Below are positions 10,971 to 23,318 of a stretch of DNA of 59,594 bases, in pieces. The translations under genes and the position numbers were made by a program. Numbering within the stretch: the first letter of the stretch is position 1; each line of letters begins with the position of its first letter. The DNA is from Jaapia argillacea MUCL 33604 (Eukaryota > Basidiomycota > Agaricomycetes > Jaapiales > Jaapiaceae): positions 1,487,101 through 1,546,694 of the forward strand of contig KL197712.1 of the NCBI GenBank assembly GCA_000697665.1. The letters run 5' to 3'. A model generated the notes under the pieces. That model searched no databases. It saw only the letters and a list, made by a program, of their open reading frames with translations, and was not told the origin of the DNA.

Positions 10971-11529
10971 AAAATGTACAGTATCAGCTAGCGTCGGCAA
11001 CCGCAGATACCACATTTTGTCAGTCAATCCATGTTAGAAGAGGAGGGCCAGGGGGAATATGGCTGGGAAGGGGAGGATAAGAGGAGGGCAGAGAGGAATG
11101 GTGTGGGTATGGGGATCGGGAAGGTAGTGAGGAGGGAGGCAATGAAGATACATATGTAAAACTTGAATGTGTGAAATGCGTTGGGGGCGATAGGACAGCC
11201 TTCAGTCACTTGGAAAGGAATAAAAAGCGCCTGACACATGATGCATTGGACGTGTGATGCATCGTTGCGATGTGGCTGTGCATACGGTTCCCATAGTTGG
11301 AACTGCCAAGATTCTCTGAGTATCGTGCAACACTGCAAACCAGCATGAGATGAGTCCAGACAGTCTCAATGTGGTGGAGCGAAAATCTGAAGTTGTCAAT
11401 TCTCGCGCTATGGGTTGCTGTATTTGCCCAGGAAAGTACACCACGCGCGTGCGTACGCGCACGTTCGCAGCTCGGTCATCATTCAAGTTCTTAAGACCTA
11501 GATGGTCTGATGTGTGCTGCAGTCGCATG
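10971..11529. other. Non-coding flank shared with the second ZNF511-like copy
   Basis: From about 11165 onward, blocks such as AAAAGCGCCTGA and TCTGATGTGTGCTGCA also occur at 27890-28215. This marks it as duplicated 3' flank of the ZNF511-like gene. No gene is seen. Confidence 0.5.
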
Positions 11530-12760
11530 TTCCTAAGGTCCAACCGAAACCCTACCTCGTCCCCCCACTTCTTCCCCTCCCCCATCCCAACACGCCTCCC
11601 CTCCCCGTCCATCTTCATGTGCCGGTCCTCCCCCCCTCTCCGACGCCATGCGTCGAATATGACGAATATCCTTTCTGACCCTGATATCTACCCCCAAAAC
11701 CATGTTGGTAATGCCCTCGAGCACCAAACCCTCCCGCCTTACCTCCTCTACCGAACCGGATGGAACATGGAACGAGGGAGAGAGAGGTCATGGATGATGT
11801 CAGTTCGTCTAACGCATCTGAGCTTGTTGTCGTTGTAGGAGCAGGTGTGTTTGAGTATGGAGTTGGCTTGATGGTTGATCGGGGTTTGGTGGGGGGGCGC
11901 GACATGTGAGGTGACACTTGACATCCTCCTTCGTCTTCTTCTTCGCTCTCTCCCTCATCCTCTTCTTCGCTACCTTCCTCTTCGCTACCCTCCCCATCCT
12001 CGTCCATATCCTCGTCACTCCTCTCCACCTTCCCCTCCCCCATCCCGCCCAAAACTTTCTCGTCGCCCTCCCCACTCTCCCTCCCCTTCCAAACACCCCT
12101 AACCAACCCAACCCCCACCCCATTTCTTCAACAGCCCTCCAACACCTTTATTTGTCACGCCGAAAAAGTATTCTTTCGGCTATCCGTGCGCGCTTATGAG
12201 GTGGAGACGTCTGAGTTTAGGAGTCAAGAAGAGGCGAGTGCAGGTTCGGAGGTGACACGCGAACTTTGGGGAGTTTGGTGAGATCGGATTTGGAGGAGGG
12301 GCGGAAAGACTTACGGTTTTCTCTCCTCGATCTTTACGGACTGCTGCTAGGGGGTCATGACATTCCGTCTGATGCTATGTACCATACGCAGCAAATCGAA
12401 TGAGCAATGAAACGACAAGACATTCCCAACAAAAAAACCGACTCATCAATTCCAACAACCTCTCCCCAGGAAAGACACACCCGCATCCATGCTCCTCACA
12501 AACCCAAGTATGATACGTGGCATAATGAGCTTCCAGTTCTCTCGTTCCGTGAAACATGCATACCCTATTGATCGGAGGGTACAGGTGAATTGGAGTTTGA
12601 TGAAGGTGAGGAAGGAGGTGAGCGGTTGGGGGAAGGGCGATTTGGGCGAGTGGGATCGGGAGAGGATACGGGACGATTTTGCTATCGGTTCGGGTTCAGG
12701 AGGGAAGGTGGGGGAATGGGTGTCGAGTCGTTTGACTGCTTTTGGATATCTGGGGTAGGA
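11530..12760 (-). pseudogene. Broken second copy of the ZNF511-like zinc-finger gene
   Basis: This is a degenerate duplicate of the intact gene at 28215-29514, in the same orientation. The acidic stretch, the Pro/Ser/Thr linker and the terminal Gly/Arg-rich region are recognisable at 11533-12118, and the exon with the CEEHGCGC finger half at about 12440-12560. Small indels shift the frame: after the KKWGGG segment near 12115-12125, again in the Gly-rich tail (the two halves read in different frames), and in the first exon. No continuous product is possible. The flanks on both sides also match the intact copy, so the whole locus was duplicated. Confidence 0.85.
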
Positions 12761-12769
12761 TGAGTAACC

Positions 12770-13175
12770 TGCCGAATATGGTTTTGCAATGATTGGTGGA
12801 AGATACACCTCAATTTCCAGCATGAATATCAAACTTGAAAAGGGAAGTTTTGATTGGTGACAGACGTCGTGGTTATGGATTGAAACCCTGCGCTCAACGT
12901 CCGGAGAGATTTTTGAACGAGAACCTCGATTCTTCGTCACTCTACCAGTACCCTTTCGGTGTTAGCACTGATATCAAGACGAACGCTTCTAATGATGCCC
13001 TGGACGAGATGTTCCACCACTCTCAGCGGCGAGGTTGGAAGGGAGAAGTCGAAAGTAATATCGTTTTTCCTTCGGGCTGTCAAGACTTGAAGGATCCAAA
13101 TCGGCCTCCACGCCGAGGACAATCGACTTGGAGTCGATGGCAGTACTAGTATCAAGTCAGGTTTGTGAGTGGTTT
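12770..13175 (+). repeat. Dispersed repeat, inverted copy of 36244-36627
   Basis: Roughly 400 bp matches the reverse complement of 36244-36627 at an estimated 75-80 percent by eye, including the parts translating as RRGWKG and TWSRWQ. It could be a piece of an old gene or a transposon end; no terminal structure is visible. The other copy is cut by the Ngaro-like element at 36628. Confidence 0.6.
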
Positions 13176-13689
13176 GCGACATCGAGCAAATTGCAGTCTA
13201 TGCAACATACATGACATATACATGCATAACAGGTCAAACGAGCACGTAGTAGCGGTGTTTCAAATTTGTGAAAGAATCGCACCGCTTGTGCTGTACACCA
13301 ACAAGTGTGGAGGACCGTAGCTCACTGGCACACTGGTCTCAAATGGAGTATTCGCTCTCGGGCACGAAAAACGAGATGGTGTTTCGACGGGATACGAAGT
13401 CCTCAGCATCCCACAAAACCACCCGTAACTTTCCTCTCTTTCACTTATAGACAGTGGATTCCGAGTCCAACAATGGGGCTGCTTTGTCCAACTCTTCCAT
13501 TCAGTGACTACAATGCCTCCGAGTCTTCATGCGGTGTCCATACCCCTTCAATAAACTGGCCACACACGATATCGTAGGGTTATCCCACCCTCAACCTCCG
13601 AACTATTCGAGGATGCCGTTGTTTCAATCGACGGTTACAATTTTGGACGCACGTACTAGATGTACGGCCCGCACGTACCAACCGACGTA
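13176..13689. other. No recognisable gene
   Basis: Short frames only. The block near 13315-13340 contains TAGCTCACTGG, which resembles a Pol III A-box, but no matching B-box follows at the proper distance, so no tRNA or SINE is called. Confidence 0.4.
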
Positions 13690-15350
13690 TCGACTCGGTC
13701 ACAATGGATAATAGAGAGAATTTAAGCAAGCCTTCGAGAACGCCTGTCGACTCGACTGACCGACTTATCAAGTTTTTCTCAAGCACATGGAGTCTTGTCG
13801 GGCGTAGACAGAGGACAGACACCTTTCTGCACCAGTCACAATCTGGTGAGTCGTATACCCCTTTTACCACTCTCCCGAAGGTAACTTCGCCCACCCAGGT
13901 TACAGTCAAAATCATTCAAACTTCCAATGATCACGACAGGGACGTCATAATGCGCGATCTTAGTCGTCGCCTCCTTCCCTCTTCATGCACACTCAGATCA
14001 TTCTCCAACACTGCTACCCAGAAGTGAAGACAAAGGAACTTCGTAACTCGCACAACCCTCACGTTGCGGAACTCCTCGGCATTGTAATGATCAGCGACGC
14101 ACCTGCTGTCGTTCTGAAGGGGTATGCGAACGGGAACGCCGCTGATTACCTGCGACTCAGTCCTTGCATTACTTCGGGAGGTTTGGTATGATCTTTCATG
14201 GTCGTGAGCGGGGTGTTTTCTGACGAAATCCTCTGCCCTTGAATCAGGTTTTCGACATGGTCGCTGCGACACCTGATTATTAAACAAACTTGAAGCTACA
14301 GCAGTGCAATGTACAAATATTTCGGAGTATATCTCACTCCGCTATGTTCAACCAGACACCGTTCGATCACTGGTGATTCTAACATACACGACCTACCTTT
14401 CGGGAAGCAGGCGTGCAGCATCGAGGCAGCAGACAATCGAGACGAAGAAAGTGTCCAAGATTAATACTTGAGCAAGAACGGGAGACTATTTAGACGACGA
14501 CGAAGTATGGGAGGAGCAACGATACTCGATGAGGACCAAACAAAATTTGGACCATACCTTCAAATTCCATAATGGTCGGTCTGAGAGTTGGATCCATCTC
14601 CCAGCACCTCTCGAGGACCTGGAAAAGGTCTTTACGCCCGGCGATCCCATCCCTGACAAAATCGTTGACGAAATTGGCTTCTGTGTACGGAAGGACACCG
14701 TTTCGATGGAGAGGACGACTTGGGAGTGGGAACGGCAGGTGTGGTAGGTTTACCGATCGCTCACGGAGACATGAAGGCAGTGAGTACCACCCCACCGCTG
14801 AAAGATATATCTAATCACTCACGATACACTGCTCATAACGCATCGTCGTCGTTGGAGACGACGGCCACACTGTTCTCGTGATTTTGGTTCCGCTCGCATC
14901 CTCGGTCAGATTGAGCCCGCGATTGTCAAATGGAGTGGTGCCGTCCGATGGATGGTCCCTGAGACTATGAATCCTCTCCCACTGGGCGGTGATGACCTAC
15001 CCGCGACCCCAAGAAAGGAGTCCGACATTTATGCCCTCGCTGGTACCTTGGCTGAGGTTCGTTCTGTTGCGGTCAGAATATCTACCAACATACATCTGAC
15101 ATTAGCAACGACAGGTCATCACCTCAAAAGTCCCCCATGATTTCCAAGTAGTCGCCTCGATCGCCAGGGGCGTTTGTCCCTACACCGAGAAGAGTTTCCT
15201 TAAGACGGATATTCCGGACTGGTGAGAAAAGGTGAAGGAACTTTTGGAAAGTCCTCAGGCCATGTGGGTACATGGATCCCAACCAGACGCCCTCCATGAC
15301 CGAGTAACAAGCCTCTCTCTAGTCTTAGAGAAACTCAGCTATGGAATTGA
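13690..15350 (+). pseudogene. TKL-like protein kinase, disrupted copy
   Basis: Pieces of a kinase domain appear in order on the plus strand. They are the beta-3 strand VTVKII (near 13900), the NPHVAELLG segment (14060), the AADYLRL helix (14130), the catalytic-loop-like AHGDMK (14760), a DFGSARILG motif (14880), the APE-like RWMVPE (14950), DIYALAGTLAEV (15030), and a decayed C-lobe end near 15280-15340. The frame is lost just before DFG and again in the C-lobe, so no full protein is made. The stretch 14280-14740 between the N-lobe and the catalytic loop is unrelated to this copy: it is the tail of a minus-strand kinase. Introns are short and typical of this family. Confidence 0.75.
14280..14740 (-). 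pseudogene. Kinase C-lobe tail lying inside the plus-strand kinase
   Basis: Read on the minus strand, this encodes a kinase C-lobe end: GVLPYTEANFVNDF, a short helix, then ERCWEMDPTLRP and EFEGMV, followed by a stop. It closely resembles the tail of the copy at 53653-54880, including the WEMDP signature. It probably belongs with the N-lobe fragment at 15840-16504, which is also on the minus strand and of the same subfamily. The 3' half of the plus-strand kinase now lies between the two. Confidence 0.75.
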
Positions 15351-15839
15351 GGTTGTGACGACTTGGCAGAACATCGTGGCAAGTACGGTGGTGGATAGCA
15401 GAAGGCTTGCGCTTCGCAATAGAATCAGAGTCGGGGCCTTCAAGCTGCGATCGAAGCCAGATACAGGGAGGAGAGACAGGCGTGAGCGCTTGGGAACTTG
15501 AAGTTTGGGAAGATGACAACCACATGATCGCCACAGGTGGCATGTATGATCAAATGATACTGACTTGGTCGTAGCCTGTCGCTTCATCTGTCTCCTCGTC
15601 GCCCAGAAAAGTGTCGTGAACTTCTACATTCACATCATCTCAACGATGGCCCCGACACTCGGAGGATGAGACTGTTTGTGATATATAATAAAATTGTGCT
15701 GAGCATGGCACTAAGATCCGCAGGGACTTCTTCGAATCTCCGATGCATAACAGCACCAAGTTGTCGTATAGGATACAATGCTGAAAGATCAGATTCTTAC
15801 GAAGTGTAAGTCTAGGCGAGCGTGCATCAGGAGAAAGCG

Positions 15840-16504
15840 GGTCAACTTACAAGATTCAGGTCACCATGAACAATCGGGGGATAGTTGGAGTATAAAGATT
15901 TAAGCCCCTGTATGATGTCGAGTGTCTAGATGGGTGGTCACGAATCAAATCGGCGAAGAACCCGGACGAGGAGAACTGTGTTACCGGGTTACGAACAGAG
16001 ACATGGGAGTTGTAGCCACACCGAGGACTTCAACCACGTGGCGGTTGATGCGGAGGAGTTCGTATGCCTGAACCTCTCGGTGATAGTGCTGCACATATAT
16101 GCTTCAGCAGGGAGGATGAAGGCGAGACAGATGACCAACCTCAAATACCACAGCATTCTTTTGTTCATCCTTGGATACCCTTAAGATTTTGACAGCATCC
16201 TACAAGAAAAATCACATTCAGCCGATAGTGCGGTGACCGTGAAGGAGACACTAAGTTCCACCTAGGCGTCAACGTTGTCCTGAGTTAGCATCCCCCTGTA
16301 CACTTCCGAGAAGGAACTTCGAGCATGTGGAAAGTCGTCGACGGGTCTGAGTTGGGCACACAAATCTCGCAACTTGTTGGAGGGTGGCGATGTCGTTGAC
16401 AGGGAACGCGCGTCGGCTCGACTGGGGAGAGGGGGTTGAGGCATGGTTTCGCTGATTGGAGACGACATGGGCTCACCTCGTGCTGGACTGGATGTCGAAC
16501 GCAT
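15840..16504 (-). pseudogene. TKL-like kinase N-lobe fragment
   Basis: Minus-strand exons give an N-terminal stretch (SLSTTSPPSNKLRDL), a glycine-loop region (SSFSEVYRGML), the beta-3 strand with lysine (AVKILRVS), the segment HYHREVQAYELLRI, and finally KSLYSNYPP followed by VHGDLNL. The parallel with 53653-54300 is close. Defects are a TAG just before the first splice donor (near 16263) and a frame break with lost sequence after the GVATT stretch. Nothing downstream supplies the activation loop. The rest of the gene is missing or displaced to 14280-14740. Confidence 0.75.
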
Positions 16505-16582
16505 TCTCCCAAGCCGATTTGTGTGGATAGGAATGTCAGAGGCATGATGGCATCTGGTTCATCAGTACCCCTCCATCCCTGC

Positions 16583-16589
16583 TTTTATA
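16583..16589 (-). promoter_or_regulatory. TATA box of the minus-strand kinase copy
   Basis: TATAAAA within CGTATAAAAGCAGGGATGG, read on the minus strand. The same block occurs 5' of the kinase at 53653, so the core promoter was duplicated with the gene. Confidence 0.6.
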
Positions 16590-16599
16590 CGTTGGCGGA

Positions 16600-17055
16600 A
16601 GGTCAAGCCAGGGATGGAGCCATTGGATGGAGACAAGAGCATTGTCAGTAAAGGATGTCGTGTCCGTTCACAAATTCGAGGATGGTCAATTCTCGCTTAG
16701 ATAATTTCTTGAAAACCGCTTACCGCCGACACGTGGCAACATCCAGTGCCCACCGCCACGGCTTATCGGGCATTGCTTTCCTTCCAGCCTCCACTGCCGC
16801 CTCAGGTCCACTACTAGTCTAATCCTTACTGGCACCTCATAAGCTGTTTATTCTGCCATTCAATAGAGGGACGGACAGTTGATTCGGAACATCGGGTCGA
16901 GTGCCCGGAACCCTGTTCAATTCGCTTCAAGGGTACTTGCTGCTGTACTCTCTCTACCCTGCATGGCTGCTTCAGAGTCAATGACCGGTGATCTCGACCA
17001 GGTGTAACACCCCCAACGTATCCCTCGCACCGATTTGCCGACTGAGCGCTGAGCG
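16600..17055. other. No recognisable gene
   Basis: Intergenic sequence between the kinase promoter and the KDZ-type transposon. No motif seen. Confidence 0.5.
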
Positions 17056-17067
17056 CTCGACGTTCCC
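17056..17067 (+). repeat. Left candidate target-site duplication of the KDZ-type element
   Basis: CTCGACGTTCCC, identical to 23328-23339 directly outside the other terminal repeat. Twelve bp is longer than the 8 bp I would expect for this class, so part of the match may be chance. Confidence 0.6.
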
Positions 17068-17078
17068 AAGACTTACAA

Positions 17079-17111
17079 CCCACTGGGGTGGAGTCTCCAC
17101 GTAGAGTCCAC
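17079..17111 (+). repeat. Left terminal inverted repeat of the KDZ-type element
   Basis: Starts CCCACTGGGGTGGAGTCTCC and matches the reverse complement of 23286-23318 at 32 of 33 positions. Confidence 0.93.
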
Positions 17112-17710
17112 GCTCCACGACATGCTTGTCAGTCCACCATCAGTCCACCCTCATTCCACCGACGATTCCACCCGTTCCACCAGTTTCTACCCGACTGTCA
17201 CGACGGGTTTGAAATTGTGTCACTGTTGCGACGTGGCAACTGTCACTCTCCACGCAAATGTCAGCTCTCCGCCATCAACGCCGCCCTCGTTGATCTTGTT
17301 GATCCCGCACAACGGCGGCGGCGGCGGCGCTCGATAGGACATCAAGTTCGCTACCGCCCTTCAGCTTCATGACGATGACCACCAAGTTCGGTATGGCTAC
17401 AAATCCGACGAGCACCGACTCAAGCCATAGTACGTTGTTTTGCTGCCTCAGAGGACAATCTCCCTTAGATTTTCAATCGTAGATTCGCTTGCAGCCACGA
17501 CATGTCCCTCTTTCACCCTTCACTTCGGCACCAGGGACTGTTTCAGAGTAATATCTACTGGAATGTTTGGGGTAGCGGCGAGGTGTAGTGCCAGTTATAA
17601 AGCAAGGTGTATCTGTTCAGTATGTTTTTTTCATCCCGACGCTGTTGCCTCCATCTCCACATTCGTTGCTTTGCTCACGATACACTCTCTTCAGTCTTTC
17701 GTTACTGGCA

Positions 17711-20481
17711 ATGGCTCCAGTGATGTCTCGAATGTCGCCCCCACCCGGTTTGGACCCACCAGAAGCACCTGAACGACGACTTGCATGCCCGCGTTGTTTG
17801 TTGCTCGAGCATGGGGAGTTGAAGTTATGCGCGGGGATGGGACAAGTTCTCCAAAATTATAATCGGTGGTATCAGCGTGTATGTCCTCTCGGTTTCTTCA
17901 ATCTGAACAAATATTGACACCTCGCAGTGCCCTAATTGTGATTTTCAGGATTGGCATACACCTGCAACGCCAACCGATGCTATCCCAGAGGAGATACGAG
18001 TCCGTTTTGCTCTCCTGCAGTCCACGCGTTCTCCCCAGCCGAAGCAGGCCCGTGACGGCGCCATCCTTTGCAAGGACCACGACTGCCTCCAGTCGACGAA
18101 CCAGCCACGACGTGCAAACAAGGACTGTAGTCGAGACCCTCCTCGTTGCGCAAACTGTTGTCGCAAGGGCCCTCCTGTTAAGTGCAAAGCCCATGGTGTA
18201 TTTCCGGTAAGTTTAAGGATTGACATTAGCGTTATGGGTCATGTTTCTCATTGCGTTGCAGTCAACAGGTATATCTAGTCTTCCTTCAACATTTTTCGAC
18301 CCATCCGTTGTCACGCCGGCCTCTACTCGCCCTTCCGACCACTCCCAAGTGAACGACCCATCCTCAAATATGACGAACGTCTCGGCCAGCCCTTCTCCGT
18401 CTCTGTCTCCGAAAGGCACCTCATCTACTCCCGTAGCGGTGCGCTCCTGTGCCCGTCCGCTGTCAGAAGGGTATGGAAACGGTTGGTTTGAAGCACAACG
18501 CCTGAAGCTCCAGATTTCCGAGAAGGTTGAAGAAAGCCGGCGCCTCGATAGCGTGTTGGAGAACAAGGTGACTGTGCGATTGTGGCTTTCGGTAAGCTAG
18601 TCTCTTGATATATTGTTGTGAACTGTCCGCTAATCCTGCTGATACAGCGTTCGGAGGACATGTTCCGTATCAATGTCAGCAACAGGGTTGCCGGCAAATT
18701 CGTACTTGCGGAGCACGAGGAACTTGTCGATGAGTTGACTCAGCGGAATGTGAAGCTCATCGAGGTCTATTCTATGGACGAAGCTCAGTGGGTCAAGCAG
18801 ACATTCATGCTCCCTGTCCCTGTCCCGGTTGGCAGGAATGCCCGTGTGCTCATAAGAGTGCCCGGTGTTCCCACTGCTGACTGTTTTGGCTTTGAGGACG
18901 AGCTCGCCCTCTTGTCTCAGGGTTGCACACTGAAGAGGCCTCGTGATGCCGAGGATCCTGGAAACAGGGGAAAGTCTCGGAAGACCTCTGCAGAACATAC
19001 CGTGGGGTTCAGCCACTCCCCTGACGAATCTGGCTCTGTGGATGCTTCAATCAATGGGAACGTACACGTATCACCGCATCACGCGGGATCAGCCCCTCCT
19101 TCGCTCTACCCACCTGACCTACCACCTCCCGCTGCTGCCGATGTCAAGACATTTCCGTTTGTATATGTATGTGATATGCAGCTTCCCATGAATTTTATGG
19201 AGGGTATTCGGGATGAGGTTCCACGCCATTTTGCATCAGCCTTTTGCGGTGTCCCATTTATTTCATCCACATTCTATAAGCACCGTAACATCTATCAGGA
19301 TGCATGTGCTTTCAAGATCATTGACAGTTTCGCCAAGAAGGGGAGGGTACCGGATGGCAAGTGGTCAGCCCTGGTGCATAGAATCAAGGAGCTGCAACGC
19401 TTCGGACTAGGTGTGTTTTTTACTTGATTCCTGATGAATCGAACTAAAAAAATTGATGATGATTTCCAGACTCGACAGCACAGGATTCTCCTGTTATCCC
19501 AACACCCTCACCGACAGGTCCGTTCTCAACAGGGAATTCACCTTCTACTGAGGCTATGGATGTGGCACCATTCGCAGTCCTTACGACTCGCTTTGAGTCA
19601 TTTCAGTGGTCTGAGTATGGATTTGGTGCGGAATACTCCCCGCAAAGTACAGGGATTCAAGCAGCTATTTCACTTCAACCAGAATGTGCTGGGCACCTGT
19701 GCGACATATATACGGTGAGTTTTATTGTCTCTACACCATTTATGATGAGTTGACCTTGCCTTTTCTGGTCACTATATCAGATGGTTGTTGGTACTGGTCA
19801 ATACAGTGGAATATATGCTGCGAAGGTTGTGAAGCGTGTGCCACCCGTGATACGGGAGCGCTTCCACAATGATGATAGTCTTATGTTTGCTGAGTCGTAC
19901 CGCCTCTCATTTGGGGGAGACCTGGCAAATTCATTTGCCGTTCTCGCAACCTCTCGAGGTGTTTTGACGGAAGGTAGTTCTCGTCCAGTATGTTACTTCA
20001 ACGACCAAGTTGCTTATCACTCCCTCTAGCATTTCAATTTGTTGCAACTTTCTTGGTCACATCAGCCACGGAACGACTATCTTGGGTTGCGCAGCACTGG
20101 ATTCAAGATCTGTTGCCCCTGAACAATACTTCACTTGCACTCCGCAACACCCTTGGGGCATTCTCGCACTTCACAGTTACGTTTGGTGACAAGTTATACT
20201 TTGACTTCCAAGGTAGTGGGGTTTCATTTGTTTGTCTAGCAGATATTGACCGTGGTTCAGTTGCTCAACTTAATGGTATTGTCACGATTTATGACTGCAA
20301 GACCGCAACATATGTTAATCTTCTCCCCTTCTCCTGCATATCTTCTGATGCTGTATATAGCTCCAGCGGAGACACCTCGCCGTTTGTTGAAGACTACGGT
20401 TCTTCATCACTTGCTCAGTTCTCTCGCTCTCACATTTGCAATGATGTTTGTGTCGGACTGGGATTATCCTCCATTCAATAA
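17711..20481 (+). CDS. Alpha-type protein kinase with N-terminal Cys-rich module
   Basis: Seven exons (17711-17878, 17928-18206, 18262-18591, 18648-19410, 19470-19714, 19781-19973, 20030-20481) join in frame into 809 residues with no stop. The N-terminus has a Cys/His-rich, probably zinc-binding region (CPRC at 26, CPNC at 57, then CANCC and CKAHG near 125-145). The middle is linker and an unassigned globular part. The C-terminal 220 residues match the alpha-kinase plan: a lysine strand (IYAAKVVKR, about 606-614), AFSHF followed by DFQG (Asp about 718; DLQG in the family), a second Asp in IYDCKT (about 748) and the zinc-binding end HICNDVC (794-800). The family's GDSGVGD loop is altered to GDTSPFVED. 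Such enzymes phosphorylate Ser/Thr; the substrate here is unknown. The gene lies between the transposon ends. Confidence 0.8.
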
Positions 20482-20800
20482 GTGATTGGATGGAGCTTCG
20501 TTGATTATCCTCCCTTGTTTCCCTGATTTGCTAATTTTGCCCTTCATGTTTGTCCTTGTCACTTCTACCCCCTCTATTTAATGACTTTTGATTTCTGATT
20601 GATGGAAAGAATCGATAAGGCTGTCTTACCATGGCATAAGAGTTACAAGTCGAGTGGCTGTGTACTCGCCCAAATTTCCCACATTAACTGAGTAAATATT
20701 TCAACAAGTCTCGTTATCAAACTATCTCAATTGTACCAATTACTCCTGCTAGAATGCAATGAAGTACATTCGTAACAGCTATACATGGCGTAACTACAGA
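20482..20800. other. Intergenic spacer between convergent transposon genes
   Basis: AT-rich 3' flanks of both genes. No third gene, repeat or clear terminator motif is visible. Confidence 0.6.
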
Positions 20801-23061
20801 TTATGGAGATGGCAGAAGTGTGGATAGGGGAATCATCCAGGGAGTGTGGCCCTTACGCTCAAGCTGCTTCAGGGTGAAGCGGTTGCGACGCTTGATCATC
20901 TCATCAAGATAGAATGAAAATCGAGTCGCTTCCATCTCCCGAACGCTCGCGAGGTAGCCACCAAACCATGTGTTAGTCTCTTCGCAAATGGAGCTGTTCA
21001 CTCGCCACTTGTTGTCCTTGATGAGATCGGGAAATGCCGCAGGATTACAGTGCTGCTGGCATGAGGTGTCTGTACCGCTATGCTTTGCATCGAAATGGAA
21101 GACATCAACAGGAAGGCCGGTGTTTGAAAAATACTTGTCTCGAATGGCGAGCAAATGGAGGCGAAATTTGCAGTTGTTGTCGTAGAAGAGGATTTCTGGC
21201 ATAGAAGCCAGTGATGGAAATGTGGCGATAATGAAGTCCTAACATGGGGGCTGAGGCATACCTATTGATGCTGACGAGAAGAATGACTCACCTTCACGGT
21301 GCTGACAGCCTCGGAGCCAAAGAATGTCGCACATGAAAGTATAATGCCACACGTCCGCACGATCAACTGCTCGTTATGCGTGCGTCGTCGCCCGAAACAG
21401 GCGCGAAGGTGAGGTTTTTGGTCCGTAGATTTCCCATCACAAGGGACAGCACCATCGTCCTGCGATGGACTCTCGACAATGACTTCTTCTTCGCTGTCTG
21501 GATCATCCGTGGAACCTTGTGGAGTTGAGGATGGGATGGCCACACCGCTGGCCCGCAAACGTTCTCGCAAACAATTGATTGCCTTGTTGTTTCTGAAGTA
21601 AACATCCTCGAGGGCCCGGTGACTTGGTTCTCCACATGTCCGGAAACCAGACTCATGTGCAGCATCGCAGCCCAGGACAGCACAACCGTTCACAAGATTC
21701 GAATGCTGTGAGCAGTATATGTCTCAGTTGGTTGGAAGTGGGTTCTTGCAATCGTGCTCAGCACAACATGGTCGCCCTATACTGATCCCATCCGAGACGG
21801 CAAATTGAAGTTTACCTAAGAGTAAGGGATGTTAAAAGCGGAATACAAGCTCAAAGGATCAGTTACGAACGAAGCTCTCCGTCATCAGTAGCTTCAACAT
21901 GAAAGCATAGATCACAAGCATGTGGCCAACATTCCTGACCTATCCCTTCCGTTGCCTTATTCCGTAGAGCCAAGGCATTCTCGAGCCGTTGTCTCTGACT
22001 TGGTGCGTCATGGGGAAGAACTAGAGCCGTTCCATGCTCTGCTCTGTCAAGCAACAGCGAGTACAAGAAAAAGCCATCTAAAGCATCCTCGGTACGGAGC
22101 TCGTATGAATACTTCCATGTCGGCATGCGTCTCAACGGCTTCATATTCTCTTGAAAGGCGATAGGGTTATTTCGTATAACAGCATCACAGTGGGAGAGCG
22201 CCTCGTTATAGAGCCGAGAACAGTTGTTTCCAGATAACCTACATCCACATCTGTAAGTTTCCTGGTTGTCGAGAAACAAGGAGATAAATACCAGCCGAAA
22301 ACCTTACCAACAACGAAAAGTTCGAGTATGGATGCCTCAATGAACATATGGGTCCTTACTTGCACCACAGACGGAGGAGAACCATGATAGTATTGACGTA
22401 TGGAGGTACTCTTATGAACGAGATTGTTATGATGGTAACGGGAATGGCAAGCTAGAAGAAAAGGCAGTGACATGAAGAAGAGTCTGCTACGGAGACAAGT
22501 GATGAATATACCATGACAATAGAGAGACGTCGTAAAGAAGGGCAATGCACCCTCCCGCAGGGTAAACAGTGTCACAGGGTAGGTGATGGGTTCAGTCAAT
22601 GTGAGGATGTCGTTTGTCTCGCGGTAATTGGGGCATCCGATCCTTTGACAAACTCGTGTTGGTGGGAATAAATCACAGTAGCCTCGATGAATGTCAGGGC
22701 ACATTGACAAAAAAGATGGGCCAACCGAAGGCTACTCACCAATCTCCCTTTCCAGCCCGTACTCGTGAAAGGCAGCAATGTCGTCCTCCGATGCAACAGC
22801 CATGTCCGGAGACCAAACTTCCTCTCGAAAGTATTCCCAACAAACAGAGACGAAAAGAGAGTCACGCCCTAGCGCAGCACCCAAAAACTCATGCACATGA
22901 ACAGGTAAAAGGACAGGAGGGATGCGCCGATCACGCAGGCGGAGCTCAATCACTGGTCTCACCAACTTCGCCAACCGGATAAAGCGCGAGACCTCTGTAA
23001 GAGACAACGAGGCAAGTTCAGCAGAACGAGAGGCGGCAAGAGACAACTCTGCGAGATTCAT
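20801..23061 (-). pseudogene. KDZ-type transposase with CxC5/CxC6-like clusters, one stop
   Basis: Six exons (23061-22740, 22682-22512, 22451-22292, 22238-21871, 21815-21292, 21238-20801) encode about 660 residues. The start is the ATG of MNLAELSL, which matches the usual opening of these proteins. A first cysteine cluster (CHACH near residue 164) corresponds to CxC5; a second (GRPCCAEHDC, then CAVLGCD and CGEPSH, about 350-400) corresponds to CxC6. The C-terminal part has YDNNC, FDAKHSGTDTSC, NSSICEETNTW and YLDEMIKRRN, placed like the conserved KDZ transposase core. Codon 371 is TGA (21724-21726) inside the CxC6 segment, with open frame on both sides. The gene therefore looks inactivated by one substitution, probably CGA to TGA. 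Confidence 0.85.
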
Positions 23062-23285
23062 CTCAGCAGGCAACAGTCGTGGTAAGAGACAGAGTTGACA
23101 ATGTCGAAGACTCGAACGACGATGATCCCATACTCTGCGGTGGCGGGTGGAAAGCTTGCCGGTTGCGATGCTACGGGTAGAGCGCCTCCGAACATGTCGT
23201 GGACGGGACCTTCCGACGTCAGCGCCAGCACCCCGAACTTGTCGGATTCTATCATCATCCGCCGTCATTCCACCATCATTCCACG

Positions 23286-23318
23286 GTGGACTCTACGTAG
23301 AGACTCCACCCCAGTGGG
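23286..23318 (-). repeat. Right terminal inverted repeat of the KDZ-type element
   Basis: Inverted partner of 17079-17111 with a single mismatch. Confidence 0.93.

Noticed and set aside
11875-12199. Plus-strand Ser/Leu/Pro-rich frames opposite the ZNF511-like copy (also 28559-28829)
   Set aside because: They are the complement of the acidic Glu/Asp-coding run on the minus strand and have no independent motif.
13313-13380. TAGCTCACTGG as an A-box of a tRNA or SINE
   Set aside because: No B-box at the expected distance and no pairing arms.
20212-20245. Possible 24-nt intron inside the alpha-kinase DFQG motif, and a 47-nt intron near 20310-20356
   Set aside because: The first is too short for splicing and the second would break the frame; reading through keeps the C-terminal alpha-kinase end in frame.
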